A stretch of DNA of 64,000 nucleotides from positions 33,312 to 97,311 of the forward strand of contig JADIIX010000086.1 of NCBI GenBank assembly GCA_027604505.1, read 5' to 3'. The DNA comes from Gonapodya sp. JEL0774 (taxonomy: Eukaryota; Monoblepharomycota; Monoblepharidomycetes; Monoblepharidales; Gonapodyaceae). The notes below the pieces were generated by a model. The model did no database searches. It was given only the letters and a program-made list of their open reading frames with translations, and was not told where the DNA came from. Shown here piece after piece: positions 21,787 to 33,642 of this stretch. Made by a program: the position numbers and the translations under genes. The first letter of the stretch is position 1; every line of letters starts with the position of its first letter.

Positions 21787-24115
21787 ATGATGCCAACTGC
21801 AGTACAATCAACGCCATCACCCGCGCACCAGAAGCTTCAAGACCGAACCGCCGCCAAGGACATGTTCGTGGTCCCCAAGGCTGAAGAAACCATCCACGAG
21901 CAGTGAGTTTCTTGTCGGCATCATGCCCGGAGTTCATCTCCACCCACCCACCACACACAATTCACCGTCAAGAGTTTCCTTCATCCACTTCCTTCCTTCC
22001 CTAGACTCCTCGCACTGAGAAAACGCCTCGCGCATCTCAAGAAGGAAGGGGTGTACACCCTCGAGGACGTGGAACACCTGTCAACCGACGTGGGGAAGGT
22101 CATTGGCGACTTGAGGGACGTGAGGGAGGACGAAGATGGGGCAGGGATGAACAGGAATCATATCGATGAGATATTGGATGATGTGTGGACTGGGTTGTTT
22201 ACGTGAGTTCGCGAGGAGGTGGTGTGACTCATCCGGTATTCAGTGGGGGTCGCGAAACTCGATTTGATACATTCTCAGATCCGTCCATATTAACCATTTT
22301 CTACCATTTCCCACCGATCTCTTCATCTCATTCTCGACTCACGCCGTGAAAGTCTGTGGGCGTCTGTCGCCAACGTCGACCAGATGCTGTATCCCCTCCT
22401 TGTCAAATTCACAGCCATCAAGCGCCAGCTCGACGACATGGAAACGTCCGGAGCATTCACTGAAGATGATGTGCTGGAGATTCAAGTTGGTTCTCTTTGA
22501 CCGGTGCCCCGCGCTCCTCAGTCGTGTTCTCGAACACCGGTCACACCTTTTGTTCCTTGTTCTGTACCGACACATCTTGTAGGAAGCCCTCACCGACATT
22601 GAATCCCGCCATGTCCAGGACGGCAAGTTTTTCTTCAACCCTGCCAAGTTCCCAGATCACGGCAACCCCCCAAGTGGACAGGGTCTTCTCTTCGTGTTGC
22701 TGAATCGTTGCCGTGAGCATCGCAGGTGTTTGGAGAGCTCTACAGGAGGTGCATTATCACGTAAACCCGCCTTGTTTTTTTCCCTCATTCGAACACCAGG
22801 ACGAGAAGCCCGCAACCTTCTCCTCGAGACCGACACGATCGAGTCTTACATGTTGAAGGGCACCATGGCCGACCTCGTGCAGGTTGAGCGCGAGGTGCGG
22901 GAGATCCAAAAGAGGGGTTCGTATTCCTTGCAGCAAGTGAGTTTAAGCTGCTGTTGTTGTTGTTCTGTGAAGTCCACGGTTCTGTAACGCTCTTCCCACC
23001 TTCCTCTCCGCCGCCCCAACGCAGGTGCAAGCCCTACAGGAAAGAGCTCGAGAAATTGACTCCAAGCGTACCGGAGGAGTATTTCACGACCCGGACGGAT
23101 CCATACCCGCGGGACAAGCTCGAATCACGGCAGTTTTGGAACGGTGAGTTTTTCGTTCGAGACTTTGTTCCATGGTATGATTGCGAGAGTTCACGGGTGT
23201 TTTGGGAATTTGCTTGCTCTCCCGACAACACTCATATCGGCTGGTCGGATGTTCAGTGTCTTTGACGATCTTCACGGATTGGTCATCGCGAAAGAAGAAG
23301 TTACGGGCCCGTTGAGGCCGATTTACGAAAAATTGGTGGAACTCAAAATTCAATTGGAGAAAATGTTGAGAAACAAGCGGTGAGTGTTTGTCGTTGTTTC
23401 CATCGTTTGAGTATGATGAGTTCCACGATCTCATCACGTACCTACCCCCATCAAGCTGGACCACGACCTACGCTGATCTTGACCCTCTCCGACAAGCTCT
23501 CAGAGAGATAGATGAGCTCCGGTCGCCCGACGGCAAGATCACCCGGGACGACGGACACGGAGGACCGGTGGAGATTCCAAGCGGGCAGGCGGTGGTTCAT
23601 CAGTTACTGGCCAGATGCTATCACTGTGTGGGAATGCTGACGAGGAGTATCGAGGCAGTGAGTTTAAGAGGAAGGGGTCGTAACTACAACCCAACCGTGT
23701 CAATGTCCGACTGACAAGAGGGAGCTCTTTTGCAGATCGCACCGGACCTTGAAGGTATTTACAACCACCTCGTAGAAGCGAGAACTGCACTTCTTGAACT
23801 GGCAAAGAAGGTGCGGGCAAAGGAGACTGTAGAACTCAGTGCTGTGGAAACGTTGCAGGTTCGCCCAGTTTCTGCTTCATTGCTTCACTCGCGTTCTCCA
23901 CAAGCTAACGTCATACACATCAATAATTGTTCCGCGACTTTCTTTCCCACCAGACCACGCTCTCCGAAATCGAATCTCACCGTCGTGCTGATGGCACTTT
24001 CCACACCCAAAAAATGGACGAGAGGTCCGGCAGGATTCCTAGGGGGCAGGCAGTGATCACATCACTGGTTGCGGAGTGCCACGATTTGCTGGAGGAAGTG
24101 AGAGCGGCTTTGTAA
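21787..24115 (+). CDS. Fourfold-repeat protein, resembles fungal DUF2408 proteins
   Basis: Multi-exon gene (about ten exons) starting MMPTAVQSTPSPAHQKLQDR, 222 bases after the SDE2 stop. The product is helical and built from four related units, each with a basic/acidic helix, a DG-containing turn, P.GQ and a C-containing helix. The unit cores are DIESRHVQDGKF...PPSGQ; EIDSKRTGGVF...IPAGQARITAVLERCYD; EIDELRSPDGKI...IPSGQAVVHQLLARCYH; and EIESHRRADGTF...IPRGQAVITSLVAECHD. Between them lie helices such as PLRPIYEKLVELKIQLEKML. This resembles fungal proteins of unknown function grouped as DUF2408; I am moderately sure of that name. No catalytic motif, signal peptide or membrane helix is seen. 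It may be a scaffold or lipid/protein-binding repeat protein (inference). The stop is at 24113-24115. Confidence 0.7.
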
Positions 24116-24476
24116 TTCATCTGAGGTTTACCCGGTTTACACGGAAGAAAAAAGTCTTGAAGCGAAGAGCGCACACTCAACTAGCACGAAGAAAAGAAAC
24201 TTTGATTGTAAATACTCATCGGTAATATCGTCATTGTCATTTTGTGAACGGTTTGTTTGATGTGCCCTGCCCTGGCACACGCACCCATCGTTGTGTTGGA
24301 AGCGGGCTGCCAACTGTGCTCCGATTTTCTGGCATTTTCCCCCGCAAAGAACGCCCAGCATCGAAGCTCGAGCACTCACCTCTCGCCATCGCCCCAACAA
24401 ATCTCTTCCCATCCCGCTCCGCCTCCCATCCTCAAATCGCCGGACTGACCGCCTTGGACCGCTTCTCAACACTGCC
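24116..24476. other. Intergenic spacer, EB1 promoter
   Basis: About 360 bases between co-oriented genes; no open frame of interest and no clear TATA element. Confidence 0.5.
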
Positions 24477-26663
24477 ATGGCCTCTTGGTTCTCCCACGAC
24501 TCCAAGTCGGATTTACTCAACTGGATCAACGATCTACTAAAGCTGAACATTACTCGGGTGGAGCAATGTGGAAACGGTGCGTTCTGCCTTGGAACGGTGT
24601 GTGGGGCGTTGAAGCGAAAGCCGGAGGAAAGGGATAAAACCGGGCAGCTGCGTAAAGGCGATCTTCTGATTCCACTATAGACCGACTGGACATTGCGGGG
24701 GAATACGGCGTGTTCGGGAGCTCCTGGCTCGGCCCGAAAGCTGCCTGCAGTTAGTGGGAGCTTCCCGTTGACAGGGCCTGGCGTTTTGCGCCCCGAGGGA
24801 CGCTCTGCGACCGCCAGCGAAGTCCCCGGATGCCCTGCTTTTGTATGTCAATTCTGACATTGGGTCTTGACCTGCTGTTATCCCCCCGCCCGACTTTCCT
24901 GAGACCGGATGGCCAAAAATTGTGTTGGTCGGAGATCGAGAAACTGAATTTGTGATGGGACTGCGGCACCGTTGGTTCTTGTTGAACCCAAAGATATTCA
25001 AAAAAATGCTCTCGGGGAGAGACAGCAGCTCGCAGAGATCAAACTGGTTGTGGACCAATGATCCTTTTCAAGCGACACAACTGATTCGCGTTGCCTCGTA
25101 TCTCACAGGCGCCATTCACTGCCAACTGTTTGATACTATCTATGGCGATGTCCAGATGAGCAAGGTTTGTTGTTCGTGCCACCTCGTACTTCATCCGCAA
25201 AGTTCGCCAGTAATACAATACGCACCTCGTCCACGCGTCGCTCATTCAGGTCAAGTTTGATGCCAAGGTAGTCTTTTCCCAGTGCACGTGCAAAGTCCCC
25301 AGCGAAGCCTTCTGATAGGTTTATCTTTCGTGTGCCAGGCCGAGCACGAGTTCGTCGGAAACTTCAAGATACTCCAAAACTGTTTCGACCGTCATCGCAT
25401 ACCAAACGCCATCCCCGTTGACAGGCTCGTCAGATGTAAATTTCAGGACAATATCGAGTTTCTGCAGGTGAGCTCGACTTATCAAAATTTTCAGCCTCGG
25501 AAACTGACATATTCTGTTGCTCCAGTGGGTGAAGAAGTGAGTTTCTCCACCAAGCATCTGCAGGGCATCAGTTCAAAGGAGAAGGAGCTTGGAATGGAAT
25601 CTCTTGCAGCGGAACCTTCACCTGACATTGTGAAATATCGCTGATGTTTCAGACCATCTGCTGGCGTTCGTGTGTCATTGCAGCACATGACTCTTGATTT
25701 GGAGATTCGGGGCAGCCGATGGAACGCTTTTTACTGAGAAATGCTATTCTGATTTCTCCTAACAATAATATTTCCTCGCAGATACTGGGATGATCACTAC
25801 CAACCAAACTCCTCTTATGACCCAGTCAAACGTCGCTCGGGCCGTTCTGTCGCACCGGCTGTGGCCATGGTACCGACAGTTATGAGGAAGGCGGTCGCAG
25901 GAACTTGGGTTCAACAGGGAGGTCTGGGAACCGTGGAGCTTGCGAAGGAAGGGGAGGTCGCCACGGCGGAGATGACGGCTGGTCCGACATCGAAAAGTGA
26001 GTAGTACCGAGAACGTTCCTGAAGACCTTGGGCTGGATACGTCACGCTGTTTACGGCCGACGGTGGTTTTGAGGGTGTGATATGCCTGGGTTGGGAATCT
26101 CCGCGCGCGATTAGTAAGATTATTCATCCTTCCCCTTTACCCTCAGTTCGTGCGGGCAATCGCCGCCCAACCAAGTCCGTGTCCCCCAAAGCCGCTACCG
26201 GTCACTCCCCACCTGGCGCCTCCGCCCCTTCCGCCGCCTCGCACCGCCACAACGCATCGTCGGGTGCTTCCACGTCTACCTCAGCCTCGGCATTACAAGC
26301 CGAGAACTCTGCCCTCCGTACCCAGCTTGTCGCCCTTACTGCGCAACTTGATGTGGCTACACGTGAGCGGGATTTCTATTACGACAAGTTGAGAGAAATC
26401 GAGGTTGTCATGGGTGGAGGTGATGACGACGGTGTGCCTCACGAGGTTCCTTCGACGTTGGAGGCCATGAAGGATGTTGTTCTGGGGGTGTTGTACAGGA
26501 CAGAAGGTGTGTTACGCGTGCACCAGTCGCTGCTCACCGTCAAATGCACCTTCCAATTGACTTCTTGTCTTCCATCGTTCCCCGTCTCACCAAAGATGGG
26601 TTCGAAGCTCCGGAGGAGGACCCTGCGGAATCGAAGGGTGGTCTGGTCGGTGCCGATCTTTGA
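24477..26663 (+). CDS. EB1: EB1/Bim1/Mal3 family microtubule plus-end-binding protein
   Basis: Binds growing microtubule plus ends and recruits partner proteins. The N-terminal calponin-homology domain is spread over several tiny exons: MASWFSHDSKSDLLNWINDL and LNITRVEQCGNG; AIHCQLFDTIYGDVQMSK; VKFDAK; AEHEFVGNFKILQNCFDRHR with IPVDRLVRCKFQDNIEFLQ; WVKK; YWDDHYQPNSSYDPVKRR. A basic Ser/Pro linker follows, then the EB-homology dimer region (LQAENSALRTQLVALTAQLD, ATRERDFYYDKLREIEVVM). The tail ends GGLVGADL, without the EEY/F end of animal EB1. The first intron is unusually long (24577-25108, 532 nt); exons 25250-25267 and 25526-25536 are only 18 and 11 nt. Stop 26661-26663. The identity is secure. 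Confidence 0.93.
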
Positions 26664-26795
26664 CACACATCAGCTTTCTTGGATGTGTCTGGCAAGGGCT
26701 TGGAAGGATGCGTGTACGATTCCACATGATTTTACGGTCTTCTTTATAACAGATCTTTGCATCTTTGTGCATTACATAAAAGGAAGTTACAAGTA

Positions 26796-26801
26796 AATAA
26801 A
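26796..26801 (+). terminator. Polyadenylation signal of the EB1 gene
   Basis: AATAAA about 130 bases after the EB1 stop, followed within a few bases by an A-rich stretch. Confidence 0.5.
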
Positions 26802-27068
26802 ACCTTAAAAAAAAACAGACAGATATTGAAAAAAAAATTGGCAAAAACAAATCATACAATCTCAGGAAAGGTTGGGCGTATGGTACAGAAGACCATGTAG
26901 GTCAGTTTTAGGTGCAGAGACCGCGCACCTGCAACGGAGCAGCCATTGAGTCTTTACGAGCGTTCAGCCGAAAGCACAAATCGTTGCAGGTAGCCCCTAG
27001 AGCGAGGCGAAGGGGTGGCGAAGTGATGGGGGTCAGCGGGAGGAAATGGTGGGGTTGCGAACGCAATA

Positions 27069-28536
27069 CTAATTCAAGGATGACTTCATCAAAATTTCTC
27101 GGGTCTCAGCTTTCGGGGCTCTTCTGCGATGTTCCCAGTCATGACTGGAGAGCACAACCGAATCCCCGGAGTGAAAAGTACAAGGGTACCTCTCAATCGA
27201 AGTAAATCGAATCCACCACCCCGGATCAACACAGCAGAAGAAGCTCAGTGCAACACATGCCACACAGCTCACACGCACCCAAAAAAGACAAGCACGTTTT
27301 GCGCCAGTACTGCAGCGCCAGGGTACTTGTCCTGCGGGGGAGTATTGCCAAAAGGGGGGAAGTAGTAGATGCCGAATCTAGCAGGTGGGCAGAATGTCGA
27401 CGAGTGACAATGAGATTGGGCGTGCTAAGGGAAATCACACGAGAAAGAGCGCGTGGGATGAAACATGAGAGGACCTACAGAATGTAAAAGGCTGTGTCGG
27501 GTGGTGAGGAGGATGTCGGACACGGGTCGATATCAGTTTGGGTGGGGCAAGGTCATCATGCTCTTCATCAAGATGATAGTAGGTCCTAAAGGTGCTGCCT
27601 TTTCAGATGTTCCAATTTGTACTGTTCATTGTGTGAGATTTTCGGCTCCCTTGCGTCAATCCCCGCAAGCGTTGGAATCCAGCGCTAGTTTGGTTCCCGG
27701 GTTCATTCACAGTTGTTGTCATCCCCTTGTCGTAAAAACAACATTCCATGTACTATATTTTGTCATCACCAAACCCACCTGCAATGAGACCTGCAAAGGT
27801 GAAGCAAAAGAATATCAACGCTGTGAACCGCTGACACGGTGTGGCCTCGTCATAGACTCCAAAAGCGGCAGAATCAGACTCCAGCCAGTGATGAGGAATG
27901 GAGTTAATGCTGGGTTTGTGGGTTTGTGGAACTTTGGTGAGCGAAAATGTAGTAACAGTGCGTCACCAGGTGAACACGATGAGCTCACAGAATCAGGCCG
28001 ATTGTGGATACGATGCCTGGGATCCTTTTCAGGTGGCCCATAGAATAAGTAGGCTATTCTCATTGATTGAAAATGCAGATGCTTCCGGGACGTGTGGGCT
28101 CACCAGTAACCAGGTTGCATGGGAGCATCTGAGTCATTCATGTTTGATACGATGGCCGCATCTGGAGAGAGACAAGGGTAATCCCGCAGCGTAAACATAT
28201 ACGAGAGAATGTGAAATGAAAAAACATGGAGCAAAGGGTGTCATGGTGAGCGAATTCAATTCAGAGTCCGATGAACCCGAATTAGATGATGTTTGAGGAG
28301 AGAACTCAATACGAGGAAAGACAAGAAACCGACAAAGAACGCTCCAACTTAGAACTCACCAATCAAAATCCACCAGCCCACTGTTGCCTGCACGAATTGC
28401 CGATAAAAAACGGCGGTGTGCGAGGATGAATGGGAAATTGGAGAGCTGCTGGATGGCCCACTGAAAAAGTGATACGTACTAACGCTCCAGCAGTGAAGGC
28501 AAGAAAAATCCGCATAAGCGGAGAGAGTGCGGTCAT
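27069..28536 (-). CDS. TMEM50/Vps68-like (UPF0220) four-helix membrane protein
   Basis: Small membrane protein of the TMEM50/Vps68 family, linked in yeast to vacuolar protein sorting. Exons found by splice signals and family pattern: MTALSPLMRIFLAFTAGAL; then ATVGWWILI|DAAIVSNMN (matching the family GWWI.IDAA motif); WIPGIVSTIGLIL; then SINSIPHWLESD and RFTALIFFCFTFAGLIA; an exon containing TIILMKS; and DKYPGAAVLAQNVLVFL, matching the last helix of the family. The start ATG at 28536 follows an in-frame stop. The last two introns and the 3' end are uncertain; 27069 is the first stop in one possible frame. The family assignment is reasonably strong. The gene was not obvious because no single exon gives a long open frame. 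Confidence 0.6.
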
Positions 28537-28743
28537 TTACGGGCAGTGAAGAGTGAAACGATTTTGGGAGTGCGGGAGCTAGACCAAAATACCAATCGAT
28601 GAGTACGGAGGACACCAGTTCATTCTTTGCCTCGATCGCAATCCAACACTGTGAAACGATGCATCTGAGTAATATTCTATTTCAAGTTATATTCAAGTTT
28701 TAATTGTTGTATCAGCAACGAAGTACAATACCATCTCCGTTTC

Positions 28744-31055
28744 TCATAGCGACGCCTTCGCGCTGTGCACCTCCGCAGGCTGGATCGCCAAAACACCTGC
28801 ATCGCTATTCGCAAATCTCCCCTTCGGGTCATACGCGCGCTTCAGCTGAATTAACCGCTCCGCATTCACACCGAAAAAGTCGCTGCTTTGGTCCTCCCCG
28901 ACTTTCGCCCCATGCCCGATCCGGTTCGCAAACTGGCCTTGCGCGAACTTCAGCACGCGAGCGCCAGTCTCCGCAACCCACGGTTGAAGCAAGCGCAGCT
29001 GGTCTGCTGTGGTCCCGGATCCTAAGATAGTGACCCAAAATCCCTGTTTCAGTCGCCACGGGAACGCAGTATCGGTCGGTGCCTGTGCATATGGGAGCAT
29101 CACATCAGAGAGCAGGCACACATTTGTGAACACCACGCGACGACACTACCAAGCAAACAGAACCCTAAAATGGCTCATTAAATCTCACCTTTTCGCCAAT
29201 CTTGCCACCGATCGGAAACGTCGCGATAAACGTCCCCGGAGCAGGTGACCGCTCAAACTGCTCCACGAGCACATCAATGAGTTCGTCTGACAACTCTTCT
29301 ACAAACACAGCTTGTTCTGTTTGAACATGGCGAAGTCAACACATCAATTAGAGATAAATGCTTGCCCCAATCCCTCACTCGGGCGTGACGCAATCACGAA
29401 CGCACCTGCTCTGTACGATGGCGGGATATGTGGCATCAACATGCTTTGCAATCGCATGTACGGAATATCTCCGACCTGGTCCACGAATGGATTAGGAGCC
29501 GCTGTCAAATGATTGTGGGGTTGTTACAGCTCTGCACTTTCCAGGGTTTGCCCGCTAACAAAGGTCCGCCAAAGAGACTGGGCCGCTACACATACCGTCA
29601 ATGACATCTTTAAGAACTTTCTTCGCCTCATCCTGGCTCACGCCCAAATATATTGGTAGAATCTGCGTGAATTTGCGCCGCTCCCCAGTCTTTTGATTTG
29701 GCGGTCTTCAACAATCCCAAGCGCAGGAACAATATCCATCACACCAATGAATCTGGTCAGCCAACAAACTAAAATAGAACCACAAACAGCCTCCTTTTGT
29801 ACTCACCCCCAACTCAACTCCGCCATAGTACAGCTAGTCCGCGGTGCAGCTTTGATGTGTTCCCGGACGGCCACGATACATTCCCGTGCGCGGTCGATGG
29901 GGTAGAGTCGTGCACCGGCGCGGCAGACGGGGATCGGGTACAGGCGAATCGTAAACTGTAATGCGGTATTGGCGGGAATTCACCAATGAGAAATCAAGAC
30001 AGCGGAGGGTTTTGTTTTGTTTGCTTTTATTGCCTTTTCGACCTACGGCGATCAGGGACTCACCCGAGACACAACTCCGAAACTTGCGCCAGCACCCCGT
30101 ATCGCCCAGAACAAGTCCCTGTACTTGTTCCCCGGTTCATCGTTCGCTACTGCCACTGTTCCATCCGCCAGAATCACCTCTACCTCGAGTACGTTGTCCA
30201 CTGCCATACCGTACTGTCGCGCGAGCCAGCCCCACCCGCCACCAGTGAGAAACCCGCCGACGCCTGTGCGAGGGTCAGACTGTTGGGGGGTTGCAATTCC
30301 GTGGCAAGGTCACGGCACTACTCATGCGACAAAGGCGGGGAACACTCACCCCTGCCGTGGTGCACAGTCCGTGCAACGAGGTTTCCCCGTCCAGGTCCAT
30401 CAATTTGCACCCACCCTGTACGTGCGCGATTCTTTTTTCCTTCTCAACAACAACACCACGCATGAGGCGGAGATCCACGCAGAGAACGTTGTCCTTGAAA
30501 CACCGCATGGTGTGGCGTCCTGGGAATCCGTGGCGGTTGAGGTCTGTAGGGAGGATACGCGTCACGTGGTCTCACAGCGGTTCCTTACCTCCAGAGACTG
30601 TGAACTCCGTGTTGGTCTCATTGCAAATACGGATTATTTCTGAGATGTCTTTGGTTCCAAGAGGTTGGACCAGAGCAGAAGGGCGTTGAGTCTGTGGAGC
30701 GATTGTGGGGCAAGAGACATGAGCGATGAGATGGCAGAAGACAGGATTGGTGCGTTCGTCCGGAGATCCCGAGTTGTTTTCGATGTTGGAGAATTGGATT
30801 GAACGGTATGTGAATCCGCGAAGCCGATCCAAGCCGAACAGTCCCTCAATCCCGCATTCTCATTCCATCCCAGCGAAGATTGGCAAAATATCCTTGAAAA
30901 CATCGCCCCAATGAATTCACCTGTGCTCTGTTGAACGTTCCATCCACGAGCAAGAAGTCATACTGTGGATCCGTCGGCACGACAATCGTGCCACGAATTC
31001 GATTCCGAATACGCTCCAAAACAGATTTGCGTGCTTCTTGTGCGATTGCAGACAT
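28744..31055 (-). CDS. FAD-linked oxidoreductase, berberine-bridge-enzyme (BBE) type
   Basis: Flavin-dependent oxidase of the PCMH/BBE family. Starts MSAIAQEARKSVLERIR at 31055. FAD-binding elements: SALVQPLGTKDISEIIRIC, FTVSG followed after an intron by DLNRHGFPGRH (in place of the usual GGGH motif carrying the covalent histidine), LCVDLRLM, VQGGCKLMDLD, LTTAG-type turn, then TGVGGFLTGGGWGWLARQYG and AIRGAGASFGVVSR. After the substrate domain the C-terminal BBE segment is clear: FFGVNAERLIQLKRAYDPKGRF, stop at 28744. About eight short introns. No signal peptide, so probably intracellular, unlike many secreted fungal relatives. The family oxidises alcohols, sugars or secondary metabolites; the substrate here is unknown. 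No biosynthetic cluster surrounds it. Confidence 0.85.
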
Positions 31056-31224
31056 GATTGATGGTGCTTGGATAACGATTTTGGTCGCCTGGTTATTAGT
31101 GGAGCGTGGGAGATTTTGTTTCAGCCGGGATGAGGTAAAACGGCGCTTCCGAACACCGTTCGAACATGTGATGATGAAATCCTGAGGACATGTTTGTAAA
31201 CAGAACCATCACAAACCACGCGCT

Positions 31225-31620
31225 CGAAGGGAGCGATAGAGGACCTATTAAGTTATGTATCTCATTGAGTGCATGGTTTGTGCTAGAAACTACGTAGGAT
31301 GGTAAGAAGCTGTATTATCGAGAGTCGCCCGATGCGATTTGAAGAATGATGATGTTGCGGTCTGCTTCAAGCCATTCTCCTCTTCACGTGTATTCGGATG
31401 AAAATAATATACAACAGTTTACCAGGCAATTTACGGACGATCATTCTAATGCACATCCCGTAACTTTTGCAATTCAGCAAGTAGCGAAACGACTTGAAGC
31501 AGAGGAGTCACTCTGGACAGTACCCAAGCCAAAGCGTTCAATCTCGTAACAAGCGTTGCAATGTTGGTATTGTAAGCAACAAGTCGAGCCGCCCAACTTG
31601 GAGTGACACCCTCAAAATTG
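31225..31620. repeat. Dispersed ~400-bp repeat, copy 1
   Basis: Nearly the same sequence recurs at 51723-52124 in the same orientation, with scattered substitutions and small indels. Shared stretches include GATGCGATTTGAAGAATGAT and the segment read on the minus strand as LLQVVSLLAELQKLRDVH. It covers the last exon and 3' flank of the unrecognised minus-strand gene here. Confidence 0.85.
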
Positions 31621-32040
31621 CCACAGATGATAATTAATGCCCAACGGTGAACTTACAGAAGAATCTGCCACTTGAGTTGCGTTGAGGGAGTGTTGACCGT
31701 TGTCCGTGGGTGCAATGTGATGGCACCATAACCGCGAGATACCAGCCAGTACGAAACTTCGTTCGCTTCTTTTCAACAACTTTGAGAAGGCACTTACTAT
31801 GCAGTTTGCAGCAGCACAATGAAACTTCTGGGGATTTGTAAAGACGGAAGAAAACAAAAACGGTCAGTTCACGAATGTGGACACTTTCTAGCACACGAGC
31901 ATAGCAACGGCAAAGAACAGTTGGTCAAAAATATATAGGCAATCATTGATGTCCGCACGGTTTGCTCGGAACAGGTCTGTAATGGAGTTCTCATCATCCC
32001 AACGTTGTCGATCGCAGATGTACAAACACGATGCGTGTGC
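31446..32040 (-). CDS. Unrecognised predicted gene with C-terminal Leu-rich exon
   Basis: Minus-strand exon candidates joined by plausible splice sites: YICDRQRWDDENSITDLF with CLYIFDQLFFAVAM (31.9-32.04 kb); a following segment with LLKRSERSFVLAGISRLW and NGQHSLNATQVADSS; and a last exon VTPSWAARLVAYNTNIATLV with LLQVVSLLAELQKLRDVH, stop at 31446. I do not recognise the family. The last exon is kept open, with mostly silent or conservative changes, in the second repeat copy near 51.95-52.12 kb, which supports its being or having been coding. The 5' end is not resolved; more exons may lie towards 32.1 kb. Confidence 0.4.
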
Positions 32041-32099
32041 TTCACTCTCGCGATGTCTCGCGCTCGCTAGAAACTCACTTTGTCCAGACGATTAGAACT

Positions 32100-33642
32100 C
32101 TCTATGCTTTAAATTGGACTGGCGCCTGAATGCCGGAGGAGATTGGGATGTCCGAACACTTTTTCTCTGGATCGAGAACGGTAACTGATAGGCCTTCGAA
32201 TGTCAGCAGTTCTCCTACCATTGGGCGATTGCCAATGATAGAGCCGACCGAGAAATCGGATACTCAGTGAAACGATTGGTCATCGGAAATCCACAAAGAA
32301 AACGAGTGAACTTTCGATGTCAAACGAAGTGTCCGAAGCGGAAGGCGTGCCCTTGCGCGCACACAAAACATACAATGCTGGACACAACTTTATTGGGGGG
32401 GATCTGAGCCTTCGATATTTGGATTCGGGTTGTTGAATGAGTTCTGGATGCAATTGGATCAGATGTGATGTGTTGAGAGGCTCCCCCACTTTCTCTTTCC
32501 CAGAAGCGTGCGACAGGTTAGGGTCACTACACATTGTCGATGGAACTCTCTTTGCCATATATTCGTGCTGTGCGTTAGTTCGATCATGCATTGGTCGCCG
32601 GAGGACTACCGTCACTCCATCACACCCAGTGTCCCTGCCAGCAATTCCGCTCGGCCCAACTTTCTTGCGAACTGAAGTCCACCTTCGCATAGTATTTTAC
32701 CGAGGTGCGACAACCTCCGATTTCATTGCATGGGCCATGCAGAAGGGATTATCTCAACACTGCACCACTGTGCTAGGGTACCGTCGGCAACACATTCGTT
32801 GGATGCTCCGGGATGATGGTAAGAGCAAAAGCTTCAAGTTTTTTTTTGTCCTCCCACTCTGACTTTTCGGGATTTAGTTGATCACTACCATGCGAATGCA
32901 GGCTTCCGAATCGCAGCTCTGATGTATTCTGCACTCATTGGAAAACTGTGAGAAGGAGAAGGTATCAGGACACTCCCGACCAACACAGTGCAGAGTATGA
33001 TTTCGTCTATTTCGATAGGGGAGGTCTGTGTCGAGAGACTGAAGAGACTAAAGAGACCGCACGTTCACGGAACTTGTAATGCGCTGGTGGAATTCAACGG
33101 CGAACGCGGAAGGAGCAAAGCTATGTGCTCCGTGTAGGCTTCATTGTTGATTTGTGTTTTTTTTTTTGCTCCATTGAACGTTTTTGAACTTCTCCCCGCG
33201 AACTTGGAGTAACCCAGTCGCGACAACGAACGAGACGAAACGGAGGGTATTAATGCGATGAAAGCGGTGGATCGCGCTCGACGAAGTGGGAAAAGGGGGA
33301 TCGGCAGGGAAAGTGAGAGGTTGGGAAGACAGGGGACACGACAGAGCTCCCAGAAGGGCCGAAATGGTGCGCTTCATTCAATATAAATATCCCGAGATTC
33401 AGATCGTTCGTAAAGTTGTAGATTGCTGAGAAGCGAGATTCGGCAGAATCGACAGGAATGGCCAAGGATGTTGGAGAGGGACTGTTAGCGGAAAATATAG
33501 TACGTTGATGACTTTGAGGGTGCTAGCGACTGGAAGATACTGTCGCGATTCGATTGCACGGCATTCTGAAAACGCCTGGCTCATTGCGCGATATATCGCG
33601 CAACAACAGGCGAATATTTGACAGCCTTCTCGACGTTACACA
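32100..33642. other. Intergenic region without a supported gene
   Basis: About 1.5 kb. Moderate open frames on both strands (32280-32690 minus, 32437-32862 plus) overlap each other and resemble nothing I know. They may be remnants or chance. The last few hundred bases should hold the GFA promoter. Confidence 0.45.

Noticed and set aside
32280-32862. Overlapping frames on both strands, possible retroelement remnant
   Set aside because: No reverse transcriptase, protease or zinc-knuckle motif could be seen.
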